Notes: generated from the letters alone by a model not told the origin. Numbered from the stretch's first letter, positions 16,265-25,022 are shown. The stretch: DNA of 64,000 nt from Porticoccus sp002341315 (GCF_047634355.1 NZ_JBLIAL010000003.1), one strand, 5' to 3'. Translations and numbers: made by a program.

Positions 16265-17695
16265 TCAGGTGGTCAATGCCCGTAGTAGTTGCTTGAAGTC
16301 CTCACCTATATCACGACTCGTTTCCTGCAACTCCTTGACCTTCCGGCATGCGTGGAGGACCGTTGTATGATCCCGGCCACCAAAGGCCTCCCCTATTTCC
16401 GGCAAACTGTGATTTGTCAGCTCCTTGGCCAGGGCCATTGCCACCTGCCGTGGTCTGGCAATTGACCGGCTTCTGCGTTTTGAAAGAAGCTCAGACAGTT
16501 TAACCTTGTAATATTCAGATACCACCCGCTGGATATTATCGATGGTCACCAGCTTGTCCTGCAGGGCTAGGAGATCCCGAAGTGATTCACGAATAAGGTC
16601 TATATCTATTGGCCTACCGGTAAAGTGGGCACTTGCTATAACTCTTTTTAAAGCACCTTCAAGCTCTCGCACATTTGACCGGATACGCTGGGCAATAAAA
16701 AAAGCAGCATCGGTCGGCAACTCAACCTTTGCCTGGTGGGCCTTTTTAATAAGAATCGCTACGCGGGTTTCCAGTTCCGGGGGCTCTACCGCAACAGTCA
16801 GCCCCCACCCGAAACGGGATTTGAGGCGCTCTTCAAGACCATTGATTTCTTTTGGGTAACGGTCACAGGTCAGTATCATTTGCTGACCGCCCTCAAGGAG
16901 TGCATTGAAGGTATGAAAAAACTCCTCCTGAGATCGCTCCTTGCCTGCAAAAAATTGGATGTCATCAATCAACAAAGCATCCACGGAACGGTAGAAGCGC
17001 TTGAAATCGTTGATAGCATTTAACTGCAATGCCTTGACCATATCCGCAACAAAACGCTCAGAATGCAGATAAATAATTTTTGCATTGGGCTTCTGCAGGC
17101 GCAACGCATTACCCACAGCATGCATCAGGTGAGTTTTACCCAACCCAACCCCACCGTAGATAAAGAGGGGGTTATAAGACCCACCGGGATTTTCAGCAAT
17201 CTGCTTCGAAGCAGCCAGTGCCAGCTGATTTGATTTCCCCTCTACAAACGAAGAAAAGGTAAAAACTTCATTTATATTGCTCTGATGATTCAGGCCACCC
17301 TCAATACCACTGTTTCTTGTGGCTGAATGTGTTTGAGGTCGGGGTGGAACAGTAGCTGGCACCGGATCTGAAACAGCAGTATCAACCTCTATATCAGTAG
17401 ATGGCTTCGAAACAGCTACACCACGCTCCCTTTCCAGGACCCCTGATTCCACGGTTACCGCACATCGCTCCCCGCAAACCTGCTGATAAATATCGACTAT
17501 CCGATCAAGAAATTTGTCCGACACCCAGTCTTTCACAAAACGATTGGGTGCCAGCAGACAGACACTGTTTGTGGTGGTCGACCCTGTAGATTGTGAGGTA
17601 TCGAGTTTTAGTGGCCTTATCCAGGTATTGAATTGTTGTGCTGGCAACTCTTCCTGAAGATAACCTAGACACTTTTCCCATAAAATTTGAGCCAA
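16265..17695 (-). CDS. dnaA: Chromosomal replication initiator DnaA
   Basis: DnaA binds DnaA boxes at oriC and melts the origin. The 476-residue product has the N-terminal DnaB-interaction domain (WEKCLGYLQEELPAQQFNTWI), a variable linker, the AAA+ domain with GGVGLGKTHL and LLIDDIQFF, and the C-terminal box-binding domain with GRDHTTVLHACRKV. The start is TTG at 17695, seven bases after AAGGGG; no ATG or GTG is available near the family start. Three consensus DnaA boxes lie 90-240 bases upstream, so autoregulation is likely. Confidence 0.97.
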   Translation of the reverse strand: MAQILWEKCLGYLQEELPAQQFNTWIRPLKLDTSQSTGSTTTNSVCLLAPNRFVKDWVSDKFLDRIVDIYQQVCGERCAVTVESGVLERERGVAVSKPSTDIEVDTAVSDPVPATVPPRPQTHSATRNSGIEGGLNHQSNINEVFTFSSFVEGKSNQLALAASKQIAENPGGSYNPLFIYGGVGLGKTHLMHAVGNALRLQKPNAKIIYLHSERFVADMVKALQLNAINDFKRFYRSVDALLIDDIQFFAGKERSQEEFFHTFNALLEGGQQMILTCDRYPKEINGLEERLKSRFGWGLTVAVEPPELETRVAILIKKAHQAKVELPTDAAFFIAQRIRSNVRELEGALKRVIASAHFTGRPIDIDLIRESLRDLLALQDKLVTIDNIQRVVSEYYKVKLSELLSKRRSRSIARPRQVAMALAKELTNHSLPEIGEAFGGRDHTTVLHACRKVKELQETSRDIGEDFKQLLRALTT

Positions 17696-17785
17696 ACCAA
17701 ACCCCTTCTTAGCTTTGTAGGCGGCACGAAAATGCGGATACTTCGTGTTGTTTTTATGGACCCAGTCTAGCGATAAAAGACTCGG

Positions 17786-17932
17786 TTATCCACACCTATC
17801 TGGCATTACCATAACAGAGAGAAAACTAATTATAGTTATATTTATCAGCAAGTTATCTAATGCAATAGGTTTTATGTTATACACAGAAAAAAAGTTTGTA
17901 ATGGTTGTTTTTTAATCAAAAACTGTGGATAA
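17786..17932. other. oriC: DnaA-box cluster A upstream of dnaA (candidate origin part or autoregulatory region)
   Basis: The 343-base gap between dnaA and mnmE (17696-18038) has no gene. It holds three DnaA boxes that fit TTATNCACA exactly: TTATCCACA at 17786-17794 (+), TTATACACA at 17877-17885 (+) and TTATCCACA at 17924-17932 (-). Between them lies a very AT-rich stretch (about 17815-17923). In Pseudomonas the dnaA-rpmH gap at this position is the known origin. Here the neighbour is the 3' end of mnmE instead, so the cluster may be a half-origin, the dnaA control region, or both. Confidence 0.7.
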
Positions 17933-18038
17933 CCTGTTATCAAAATGTGTGTTTACTGGGGATTTGCTGTCAAAGAGATCTAGTGGGCAGGCGGTGTTAC
18001 TGGCCTGCAGTGATTAATGACTGTCCGTCCCAATAAAG

Positions 18039-19412
18039 TCATTTTCCGATGCAAAAACTGGAAAAAATTTCGCCCAGTAGATCATCCGGGGTAAATTCAC
18101 CTGTAATTTCAGCCAGGCACTGCTGGGCCAAACGCAAATCTTCGGCAAGTAACTCGCCCGCACCAGCCTCATTGAGTTGTTTTTCGCCACTACACAGGTA
18201 TTGCTGGGTACGCTGCAAGGCATCAAGGTGGCGCCGTCTGGCGCTAAAACTCCCCGTCTCGCTACCCGAATAACCCATGCACTGCTTGAGATGGTCAACC
18301 AGGTAATTCAGCCCATGGTTCTGTTTGGCCGAGATTGTCACTACCGGATGCCCCTGATTCTCTGTGATGCCCACCGGAATGTCTGACACATCCGCTTTAT
18401 TCAAGATGAAACTGATATTTTCGGCCTGTGGAAACCTCCTAAAATACTCCGGCCAGTTCTTTTGTGGATCCAGCGAATAGGGTTGGCTGCTATCCACCAC
18501 AAACAGAACCCGATCCGCCTCTTCTATTGCCTGCCAGGCGCGACGGATACCTTCCTGCTCAATCGGGTCACCAGACTCGCGCAAGCCCGCTGTGTCGATG
18601 ATATGCAGCGGCATCCCGTCCAGACTGATCTCTTCGCGTAATAAATCCCTGGTGGTCCCCTCTATATCAGTGACTATTGCACTGTCCCTACCCGACAGCG
18701 CATTGAGTAAACTGGACTTGCCGGCATTGGGCTTACCTGCAATAACGACAGTCATACCCTCTTTCAACAGGGCACCCTGTTTTGCTTGATCAAAAACCCC
18801 ATCAAACCGGGTAACAATCTCATGCAGATCTGCGCTGACCCGGCCATCAGCCAAAAAGTCGATTTCTTCCTCGGGAAAATCAATGGCCGCTTCCACATAA
18901 ACCCGCAGAGCGGTCAATGCCTCCAGTAATTGGTGGATGCTTGTGGAGAAAGCCCCCTGCAGAGAGCGGACTGCACAACGGGCAGCCTGCACTGAGGTGG
19001 CATCTATGAGATCGGCAATGGCTTCGGCCTGGGTCAGATCGAGCTTGTCATTGAGAAAAGCACGTTGTGAGAACTCGCCGGGCAAGGCCAGCCTGGCTCC
19101 CAGCTCAACGGCCCGCTGTAGCAGCATATCCATGATAACCGGACCACCATGCCCCTGCAGTTCGAGCACATGCTCTCCGGTAAAGGAATGGGGTGCAGGA
19201 AAATAGATCGCCAGACCGCGATCAATCACCTGAGAATTGCCGTCGTGAAAGTCTGTAAAAACAGCTTTGCGGGATTCCAGGCTCTTCCCAATTAACCCCT
19301 CGACAAAGGGACCCAGTGCGGCCCCTGAAATACGTATCACGCCGACCCCACCGCGGCCCGGTGGAGTCGCCACTGCGACAATAACATCCTGATCGTGACT
19401 GGGGCTGTTCAT
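18039..19412 (-). CDS. mnmE: tRNA modification GTPase MnmE
   Basis: With MnmG, MnmE adds the (carboxy)aminomethyl group to wobble U34 of certain tRNAs. The 457-residue protein has the N-terminal formyl-THF-binding domain, starting near DQDVIVAVATPPGRGGVG. The inserted G domain carries GKPNAGKSSL (G1), DTAG (G3) and NKAD (G4). It ends with the invariant FCIGK, whose Cys is catalytic. Its partner mnmG lies 4 kb away beyond rpmH and on the opposite strand, whereas in Pseudomonas the two are adjacent and co-directional. Confidence 0.97.
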   Translation of the reverse strand: MNSPSHDQDVIVAVATPPGRGGVGVIRISGAALGPFVEGLIGKSLESRKAVFTDFHDGNSQVIDRGLAIYFPAPHSFTGEHVLELQGHGGPVIMDMLLQRAVELGARLALPGEFSQRAFLNDKLDLTQAEAIADLIDATSVQAARCAVRSLQGAFSTSIHQLLEALTALRVYVEAAIDFPEEEIDFLADGRVSADLHEIVTRFDGVFDQAKQGALLKEGMTVVIAGKPNAGKSSLLNALSGRDSAIVTDIEGTTRDLLREEISLDGMPLHIIDTAGLRESGDPIEQEGIRRAWQAIEEADRVLFVVDSSQPYSLDPQKNWPEYFRRFPQAENISFILNKADVSDIPVGITENQGHPVVTISAKQNHGLNYLVDHLKQCMGYSGSETGSFSARRRHLDALQRTQQYLCSGEKQLNEAGAGELLAEDLRLAQQCLAEITGEFTPDDLLGEIFSSFCIGK

Positions 19413-19420
19413 GTATCACC

Positions 19421-19443
19421 AAAAAGGCTCCCGGAGGAGCCTT
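19421..19443 (-). terminator. Terminator downstream of yidC
   Basis: On the minus strand AAGGCTCC (19443-19436), a 4-base loop and GGAGCCTT (19431-19424) are followed by more T, giving five in a row. It lies in the 38-base gap between yidC and mnmE and overlaps the mnmE leader, so mnmE may depend on read-through or its own promoter. Confidence 0.85.
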
Positions 19444-19450
19444 GAAGTAT

Positions 19451-21157
19451 TTATTTCTTTTTCGCTGAAGCCGCTTCTATCTGACGGGTGATCATCCACT
19501 GTTGAAGGATCGAAAGAAGGTTGTTTACTGTCCAGTAAAGCACCAGGCCGGCCGGAAAAAACATAAAGAAAAAAGTAAAGGCAATTGGCATCATTTGCAT
19601 GATTTTTGCTTGAGTAGGGTCTGGAGGCGTGGGATTCAACTTCTGTTGAATAAACATGCTGGCACCCATGAGCAACGGCAGGATAAACAGCGGATCCTTG
19701 ACGGATAAATCCTGAATCCAGAGTATCCAGGGCGCATGTCGCAACTCCACACTCTCAAACAACACCCAATAAAGCGCAATGAAAACCGGCATCTGCACTA
19801 GGATTGGCAGGCACCCACCCATGGGATTAACCTTTTCACGCTTGTACAGGTTCATTGTCTCCTGGGAGAGTTTCTGGCGATCATCCCCGTAGAGATCTTT
19901 CAGGCGCATCATTTCTGGCTGCAAGCGACGCATGTTCGCCATGGAACGATAGCTGGTAGCTGACAGTTTGTAGAATGCCGCCTTGATGAAGATGGTCAAA
20001 AGAATAATCGACCAACCCCAATTTCCGATCAATTCGTGCAGCTGGTAGAGCACCCAGAACAACGGTTTGGAAACCCACCAGAGCCAACCGTAATCCACGG
20101 TCAAATCAAGGTAAGGGGAAATCTTTTCCAGCCTGTATTGATCTTTGGGGCCAGCATAAAATTCGGCCCTGAACTCCCCGGTAGTGCCGGGTTCAACTAA
20201 TTTCTGAGGCGAAGTAAAACCGATGGCATAAAGATCCTGATTGCCAAGCTGACGCAGTGAAAAAGTGTTGGTTGTTGATTGATCCGGAATCCAGGCACTG
20301 ATGAAATAGTGTTGAATCATCGCAACCCAGCCACCTGTCAGGCTGTCCTTGAAGGGTTTTTCAGCGAGATCACCGAAATCGAGCTTTTTGTAGTTTTCTT
20401 CTGTAGTCCGTAGCGCTGCACCTACATAGGGGTTCATCCCCATTCCGGTAGCCACCTGGGGCTCATGACTGTCGCGCTTGATCTGGCCAAACAAGCCCGC
20501 CTTCCAGTTATCAGTACCCCGATTGTTGACCAGATAACTCACCTGGATCAGATGATCGCCCCGGCTAAAGGTGAACCGTTTGGTAATGATCACGTCATTC
20601 TGCTGGAAAACCATGTCAACCTGGAGCTGGTCAGAATCTCCAGCGAGTTGATAGTCATTTTTTGCAGCCTTGAAGAGCGGACGCCCTTCCGTGTTATCTG
20701 TGCCGTCGGCTCCGATCAAGCCGCTTTGTGCAATATAAGTCGTACTGGCTGTCTGGTTGAGCAGTACAAAAGGCGAGGAATCCTCTTCCAGCTCCGTCAA
20801 GTGTTCTGGCAACGCCACCCGAACAATATCGCCACCCCGGGTGTCAATCAGCACATTGAGCACATCTGTGGATACAGATAACAAACGGTCTTCCGTCGTT
20901 TTCGGTGCTGTCGATTCAACGGGTGTTGACGTTACCGGGGAAGTATCACTTTGTAGTGCAGGTATTTCGTTATCAGCAGAAGCCGGTGTTACATCACTGG
21001 GTGTTTGTGCCGTTTCCGGGGCTAAAACAGTTTCTTCAGAAACAGCACTCTGATTTTCCTGCTGAGAACTCTGGAAAGTGTCCCACTCAAGAAACAACAT
21101 ATAAAGCACTACCAGCATGCCAGCTATCAGTAATGAACGTTGCCAATCCATAGTCAT
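19451..21157 (-). CDS. yidC: Membrane protein insertase YidC
   Basis: YidC inserts and folds inner-membrane proteins, alone or with SecYEG; the ATP synthase c subunit encoded in this window is a classic substrate type. The 568-residue product has an N-terminal membrane anchor and a Ser/Thr/Pro-rich linker. A periplasmic beta domain follows (about residues 90-340), then the conserved C-terminal five-helix core with NWGWSIILLTIFIKAAFY and MGGCLPILVQMPVFIALYWVL. The tail is basic (ending AASAKKK). ATG at 21157 directly follows the yidD stop; a second ATG two codons later is equally plausible. Confidence 0.96.
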   Translation of the reverse strand: MTMDWQRSLLIAGMLVVLYMLFLEWDTFQSSQQENQSAVSEETVLAPETAQTPSDVTPASADNEIPALQSDTSPVTSTPVESTAPKTTEDRLLSVSTDVLNVLIDTRGGDIVRVALPEHLTELEEDSSPFVLLNQTASTTYIAQSGLIGADGTDNTEGRPLFKAAKNDYQLAGDSDQLQVDMVFQQNDVIITKRFTFSRGDHLIQVSYLVNNRGTDNWKAGLFGQIKRDSHEPQVATGMGMNPYVGAALRTTEENYKKLDFGDLAEKPFKDSLTGGWVAMIQHYFISAWIPDQSTTNTFSLRQLGNQDLYAIGFTSPQKLVEPGTTGEFRAEFYAGPKDQYRLEKISPYLDLTVDYGWLWWVSKPLFWVLYQLHELIGNWGWSIILLTIFIKAAFYKLSATSYRSMANMRRLQPEMMRLKDLYGDDRQKLSQETMNLYKREKVNPMGGCLPILVQMPVFIALYWVLFESVELRHAPWILWIQDLSVKDPLFILPLLMGASMFIQQKLNPTPPDPTQAKIMQMMPIAFTFFFMFFPAGLVLYWTVNNLLSILQQWMITRQIEAASAKKK

Positions 21158-21388
21158 TTAACTCTTTTCTTTTTCAGATTGCGGTACGGGGTCATAGCCA
21201 CCCGCATGAAAGGGGTGACACTTTAACAGACGCTTAAACCCAAGATAGCCCCCTTTTGAAACACCATGCACTTTGATGGCCTCTTCTGCATAGCAGGAAC
21301 AACTGGGATAAAACCGACAGTTTTTTCCCAACAGAGGGCTTATCAGGTACTGATAGCCCCTCAGCATAGCCAACAATAATGAACGCAT
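21158..21388 (-). CDS. yidD: Membrane protein insertion efficiency factor YidD
   Basis: This is a small peripheral protein that assists YidC-dependent insertion. Its 76 residues contain the family core with YQYLISPLLGKNCRFYPSCSCY near residues 12-33, including the conserved Cys residues, then KGGYLGFKRLLKCHPFHAGGYDPVP. It sits in the invariant order rpmH-rnpA-yidD-yidC, 2 bases after rnpA and abutting yidC. Confidence 0.95.
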   Translation of the reverse strand: MRSLLLAMLRGYQYLISPLLGKNCRFYPSCSCYAEEAIKVHGVSKGGYLGFKRLLKCHPFHAGGYDPVPQSEKEKS

Positions 21389-21390
21389 GA

Positions 21391-21756
21391 TTACTGTTCT
21401 GCCTGAAGCTTTCGTGATAACCGACGCCAGCTGTTTTCCAGCAGGTCGGTTTGTTCCCTGGGTGTCAAACGATCCATACCCTGACGTGCCAGAAATACGA
21501 TATCAAGGGAGTCAAGGAGGCTTTGAGAGTGACGAAAGGTTTCACGAACAACTCGCTTTACACGATTGCGATCTACCGATCGACGAATGTTTTTTTTTGC
21601 TACCACGAGACCGAGACGTGGCTGGCAAAGCCCGTTAGGCCTGGCCAGCAATAAAAGGTTGGGATGCGCTACTTTGTAACAGGTATCGGAAAAAACAGCC
21701 TGGTAAGCCCGGGCTGTTAATAGACGCTTGTTTCTGCCAAAAGAACTCTCGGGCAC
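21391..21756 (-). CDS. rnpA: Ribonuclease P protein component
   Basis: RnpA is the protein cofactor of RNase P, which matures tRNA 5' ends. The 121-residue product from GTG at 21756 has the family start MPESSFGRNKRLLTA. Its RNA-binding signature is RLGLVVAKKNIRRSVDRNRVKR, written here in part as its motif KKNIRR...RNRVKR. An AGGG site precedes GTG. The same frame stays open upstream across the whole of rpmH, to 21990, without a good start codon. It is 26 bases after rpmH, the normal arrangement. Confidence 0.93.
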   Translation of the reverse strand: MPESSFGRNKRLLTARAYQAVFSDTCYKVAHPNLLLLARPNGLCQPRLGLVVAKKNIRRSVDRNRVKRVVRETFRHSQSLLDSLDIVFLARQGMDRLTPREQTDLLENSWRRLSRKLQAEQ

Positions 21757-21782
21757 AGGACTGCCCTGGTCGAGGGTAACAA

Positions 21783-21917
21783 TCAGGCGGCCAGACGCTT
21801 CCGGCCCTTGGCCCGGCGACGGTTTATTAGCTGGCGACCATTTTTTGTTGCCATGCGTGCACGAAATCCGTGGGTACGCTTGCGCTTTAATACACTGGGC
21901 TGGAATGTTCTTTTCAT
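21783..21917 (-). CDS. rpmH: 50S ribosomal protein L34
   Basis: L34 is a small rRNA-binding protein of the large subunit. The 44-residue product starts MKRTFQPSVLKRKRTHGFRA and ends GRKRLAA, essentially the canonical sequence rich in Lys and Arg. An AAGGAAG ribosome site precedes ATG at 21917. It heads the leftward rpmH-rnpA-yidD-yidC series and has a good promoter at 21962-21990. Confidence 0.98.
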   Translation of the reverse strand: MKRTFQPSVLKRKRTHGFRARMATKNGRQLINRRRAKGRKRLAA

Positions 21918-21961
21918 GGCGTACTTCCTTAAGCTGGCCTGTTACCTTCAAAGGGCGGGGG

Positions 21962-21990
21962 ATTTTAAAGAATATCCGGTGCCAGATCAA
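21962..21990 (-). promoter_or_regulatory. Promoter of rpmH-rnpA-yidD-yidC
   Basis: On the minus strand TTGATC (21990-21985), a 17-base spacer and TAAAAT (21967-21962) make a good sigma-70 promoter. The expected start near 21955 gives a leader of about 38 bases before rpmH. Confidence 0.7.
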
Positions 21991-22031
21991 TCAAAGATAT
22001 TTACCCGCAAGCAAATAACCCGGAAGTAAAC

Positions 22032-22365
22032 TTACCCACAGGCTGGCCAGTGGTTAAAACCCGGTTATCCACATCTGTGTTAAAACTGTGGGTAACTCAC
22101 GGGAAAATTCAGTGGATTACCTATGAACTGAATTGTGGGTAACTCATGATAAATAACAGCTGTGCACAACTGGCATATTCACCCACAGGTTACACAAAGC
22201 AAAGGAGCCCTTTCAAAGCAACTTACCAAGTGTTTTTAATCGCCAGTAAGTTATTGATAATAAATATATATTTAAATATAACCACAGATTAACCGTTGTA
22301 TATATATAACTACTACTTATTAATATCTATATAAAGAAAATATACTTGATCTATTTTTATAATTG
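22032..22365. other. oriC: DnaA-box cluster B and AT-rich unwinding region (best oriC candidate)
   Basis: The 585-base gap between rpmH and mnmG (21918-22502) has no gene. Boxes are TTACCCACA at 22032-22040 (+), TTATCCACA at 22065-22073 (+), and TTACCCACA on the minus strand at 22087-22095 and 22134-22142. Weaker ones lie near 22161 and 22179. A nearly pure AT stretch follows at about 22245-22365, suitable for unwinding. All genes to the left up to gyrB run left and all genes to the right up to glmS run right, so this is where transcription diverges, as expected at an origin. Confidence 0.78.
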
Positions 22366-22377
22366 CCCGGTGTTTGA

Positions 22378-22414
22378 CTGCACACAGTCCCCGGAGCGGG
22401 GAATCTGTGTGCAG
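22378..22414 (+). repeat. Strong hairpin between oriC candidate and mnmG
   Basis: CTGCACACAG (22378-22387) pairs perfectly with CTGTGTGCAG (22405-22414). Inside it TCCCC (22388-22392) pairs with GGGGA (22398-22402) around a GGAGC loop, with a 2-base bulge. No U-tract follows. It lies 88 bases before mnmG and just right of the AT-rich region, so it could be a DNA element of the origin or an insulator. Confidence 0.65.
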
Positions 22415-22433
22415 TATGGAAACAACGAAACGG

Positions 22434-22461
22434 TTAATTTATAGGCAATTTACTTTATACT
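22434..22461 (+). promoter_or_regulatory. Candidate mnmG promoter
   Basis: TATACT at 22456-22461 is a good -10. The -35 candidate TTAATT at 22434-22439 with 16-base spacing is weak. Transcription would start near 22468, about 35 bases before the mnmG ATG. Confidence 0.4.
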
Positions 22462-22502
22462 CCCTGCCCTTGATTAAAAAACCAGAGAATAGTCTTTTGC
22501 CC

Positions 22503-24395
22503 ATGTATTACCCGGAAAAGTTCGATGTCATTGTTATTGGTGGCGGCCATGCCGGCACTGAAGCCTGCTTGGCTGCAGCTCGAATGGGCTGTAAGACCCT
22601 TTTGCTCACACATAACATTGAAACTTTAGGACAGATGTCCTGTAACCCTGCGATTGGCGGGATCGGCAAAAGTCATCTGGTGAAGGAAGTGGATGCCCTG
22701 GGTGGTGTCATGGCTCGTGCAACGGATCTCAGCGGCATTCAGTTTCGAACGCTCAATGCCCGAAAAGGCCCGGCTGTCAGGGCAACCAGAGCCCAGGCAG
22801 ACCGTATTTTATACAAGGCAGCTGTCCGACAAGTTCTGGAGAATCAGCCCAATTTGTGGATTTTCCAGCAGGCAGCTGAAGATCTGATTATGTCCGGCAC
22901 CCGGGTGAGCGGTGTGGTGACGCAGATGGGGTTGCGTTTTGAGGCGAAAACCATTGTTTTGACAGCGGGCACCTTCCTTGCCGGAAAAATTCATATCGGG
23001 ATGGAAAACTATGCCGGGGGGCGGGCCGGGGATCCTCCTGCAATGGGGTTGGCGGCAAAGCTCCGGGAGTTACCCCTGCGGGTTGACCGATTAAAGACTG
23101 GCACGCCGCCAAGAATCGATGCGAGAAGCGTCAATCTTGAGGGGCTTCAGGTCCAGTGGGGCGATACGCCGGAACCTGTCATGTCATTTCTCGGAGATAC
23201 CTCTCAGCACCCGCAGCAAACCTGTTGTTACATTACCTACACCAACGAGCGCACCCATGAAATTATTCGTGGTGGAATGGACCGTTCACCGATGTATACC
23301 GGTGTAATTGAGGGCGTTGGCCCACGGTACTGCCCTTCCATCGAAGACAAGGTAGTCCGTTTTGCTGACAAGCAAAGTCATCAGATATTCATCGAACCAG
23401 AGGGGCTGACAACCCATGAGCTCTACCCCAATGGAATTTCGACCAGCTTGCCTTTTGATGTGCAAATGGAGCTGGTTCGATCAATAGCCGGCTTTGAAAA
23501 CGCGCATATAACCCGACCTGGTTATGCCATTGAGTACGACTATTTCAATCCGCAGGATTTACAGTACTCATTGGAGAGCAAACATATTGACGGGTTATTC
23601 TTTGCTGGGCAGATTAACGGCACGACTGGGTATGAGGAAGCTGCCGCCCAGGGCTTATTGGCTGGTTTGAATGCCGGGCTACAGAGTCGCGAAATGGCGC
23701 CATGGTGTCCCCGACGCGATGAAGCCTATATTGGCGTGCTGGTAGATGACCTGATCACCATGGGGACGCACGAACCCTATCGGATGTTTACCAGTCGCGC
23801 TGAATACCGATTGTTGTTGCGGCAGGACAATGCGGACATGCGGCTCACCGAAAAAGGGCGGGAGTTGGGGTTGGTTGATGATCAACGTTGGCAGCGCTTC
23901 TGTGAAAAAAGTGAAGCGGTAGCGCGAGAGCAGCAGCGATTGAAGAGTTGCTGGGTCCAGCCTGGCAGTCCCCAGGCAGCAATGATTGCCGAAAAAACCG
24001 GCTCTGTGCCAATGCATGAATACAGTTTCTTCGAACTGTTGAAACGACCGGAGCTGCATTACGACGATATTCAATCACTGCAGGAAGCGCCGTTGGATAT
24101 TGCCGGGGAGGTGGCCGAACAGGTTGAGATAGATGCCAAGTATGCCGGTTACATCGCACGCCAGCAGGACGAAATTGCTCGCATGCAGCGTCAGGAAAAC
24201 ACCCCGATACCTGCCGATTTTGACTTCAGTGCGGTCAAGGGGTTGTCCAACGAGGTCAAGCAGAAGTTGATGGCCGCACGCCCGGATACCCTGTCGAGGG
24301 CCTCTCGTATACCGGGTGTCACACCAGCGGCAATATCCCTGCTACTGATCTATCTCAAGCGAAAATCCATGGTTGAAAAGAAGATCGCTTCCTAG
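22503..24395 (+). CDS. mnmG: tRNA uridine 5-carboxymethylaminomethyl modification enzyme MnmG
   Basis: This is the FAD-dependent partner of MnmE in U34 modification. The 630-residue product begins MYYPEKFDVIVIGGGHAGTE with the FAD dinucleotide motif GGGHAG and continues with LGQMSCNPAIGGIGK and RATRAQADR. The interior has DRSPMYTGVIEGVGPRYCPSIEDK and the C-terminus GVTPAAISLLLIYLK, matching E. coli MnmG (629 residues) end to end. ATG at 22503 is the family start; an in-frame opening to 22374 runs through the hairpin and is not used. It is the first rightward gene from the origin and abuts rsmG. Confidence 0.97.
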   Translation: MYYPEKFDVIVIGGGHAGTEACLAAARMGCKTLLLTHNIETLGQMSCNPAIGGIGKSHLVKEVDALGGVMARATDLSGIQFRTLNARKGPAVRATRAQADRILYKAAVRQVLENQPNLWIFQQAAEDLIMSGTRVSGVVTQMGLRFEAKTIVLTAGTFLAGKIHIGMENYAGGRAGDPPAMGLAAKLRELPLRVDRLKTGTPPRIDARSVNLEGLQVQWGDTPEPVMSFLGDTSQHPQQTCCYITYTNERTHEIIRGGMDRSPMYTGVIEGVGPRYCPSIEDKVVRFADKQSHQIFIEPEGLTTHELYPNGISTSLPFDVQMELVRSIAGFENAHITRPGYAIEYDYFNPQDLQYSLESKHIDGLFFAGQINGTTGYEEAAAQGLLAGLNAGLQSREMAPWCPRRDEAYIGVLVDDLITMGTHEPYRMFTSRAEYRLLLRQDNADMRLTEKGRELGLVDDQRWQRFCEKSEAVAREQQRLKSCWVQPGSPQAAMIAEKTGSVPMHEYSFFELLKRPELHYDDIQSLQEAPLDIAGEVAEQVEIDAKYAGYIARQQDEIARMQRQENTPIPADFDFSAVKGLSNEVKQKLMAARPDTLSRASRIPGVTPAAISLLLIYLKRKSMVEKKIAS

Positions 24396-25022
24396 ATGCC
24401 AGGTCGGGAACAGATACTTCGGGATGGGCTGGAAACGCTGGGTTTAGCCCTGAAGGATGAGCAGATCCATGCACTTTTTGCCTACCTGTCGTTATTGCAA
24501 CAGTGGAATAACGCCTACAACTTGACCGCTATCCGCGACCCCGAAATGATGGTTACTCATCATTTGCTGGATAGCCTCAGTATAGCTACGCGAGTAAAGG
24601 GAATGCGTATCATTGATGTGGGGACAGGTCCGGGTTTGCCCGGTATACCGCTCGCGATATGCTTCCCGGAACGCCAGTTCATCCTGCTCGATAGCAATGG
24701 CAAAAAAACCCGCTTTCTCTTTCAGGTAAAAACCACACTCGGTTTAGGTAATGTGCAGCAACTGCAGTCCCGAGTAGAAACCTATCGCCCGGATCAGCCC
24801 TTCGATGCCGTCATCAGTCGCGCATTTACCAGTCTGGCGGGCATGATTGAGAGCTGTGCCCATCTGCTATCGAAGGATGGGCGTTTCTATGCCATGAAGG
24901 GGCAATATCCTGAGCAGGAGTTGAGCGATCTGCCAAAACACTATAATGTCGTCGGCTCACACCGGCTTGTTGTTCCCGGTATTGAAGGTCATCGGCACCT
25001 GATAGAAATTGCGCCCGCCTGA
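24396..25022 (+). CDS. rsmG: 16S rRNA (guanine527-N7)-methyltransferase
   Basis: RsmG methylates G527 in the 530 loop of 16S rRNA using SAM. The 208-residue product has a Rossmann methyltransferase core with IDVGTGPGLPGIPLAI (residues about 70-85) and LDSNGKKTRFLFQ. YNLTAIRDPEMMVTHHLLDSL is the family N-terminal block. ATG at 24396 is the base after the mnmG stop, so the genes are coupled. Confidence 0.96.
   Translation: MPGREQILRDGLETLGLALKDEQIHALFAYLSLLQQWNNAYNLTAIRDPEMMVTHHLLDSLSIATRVKGMRIIDVGTGPGLPGIPLAICFPERQFILLDSNGKKTRFLFQVKTTLGLGNVQQLQSRVETYRPDQPFDAVISRAFTSLAGMIESCAHLLSKDGRFYAMKGQYPEQELSDLPKHYNVVGSHRLVVPGIEGHRHLIEIAPA

Noticed and set aside
17980..18006. GCAGGC/GCCTGC hairpin after mnmE as a terminator
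   Set aside because: The stem is only six pairs and no U-tract follows on the minus strand.
22245..22365. AT-rich stretch as a remnant of a mobile element
   Set aside because: There are no terminal repeats or transposase frames; proximity to DnaA boxes fits an unwinding region better.
22374..22502. N-terminal extension of mnmG
   Set aside because: It runs through a hairpin and a promoter-like region and is not in the family; ATG at 22503 gives the canonical start.
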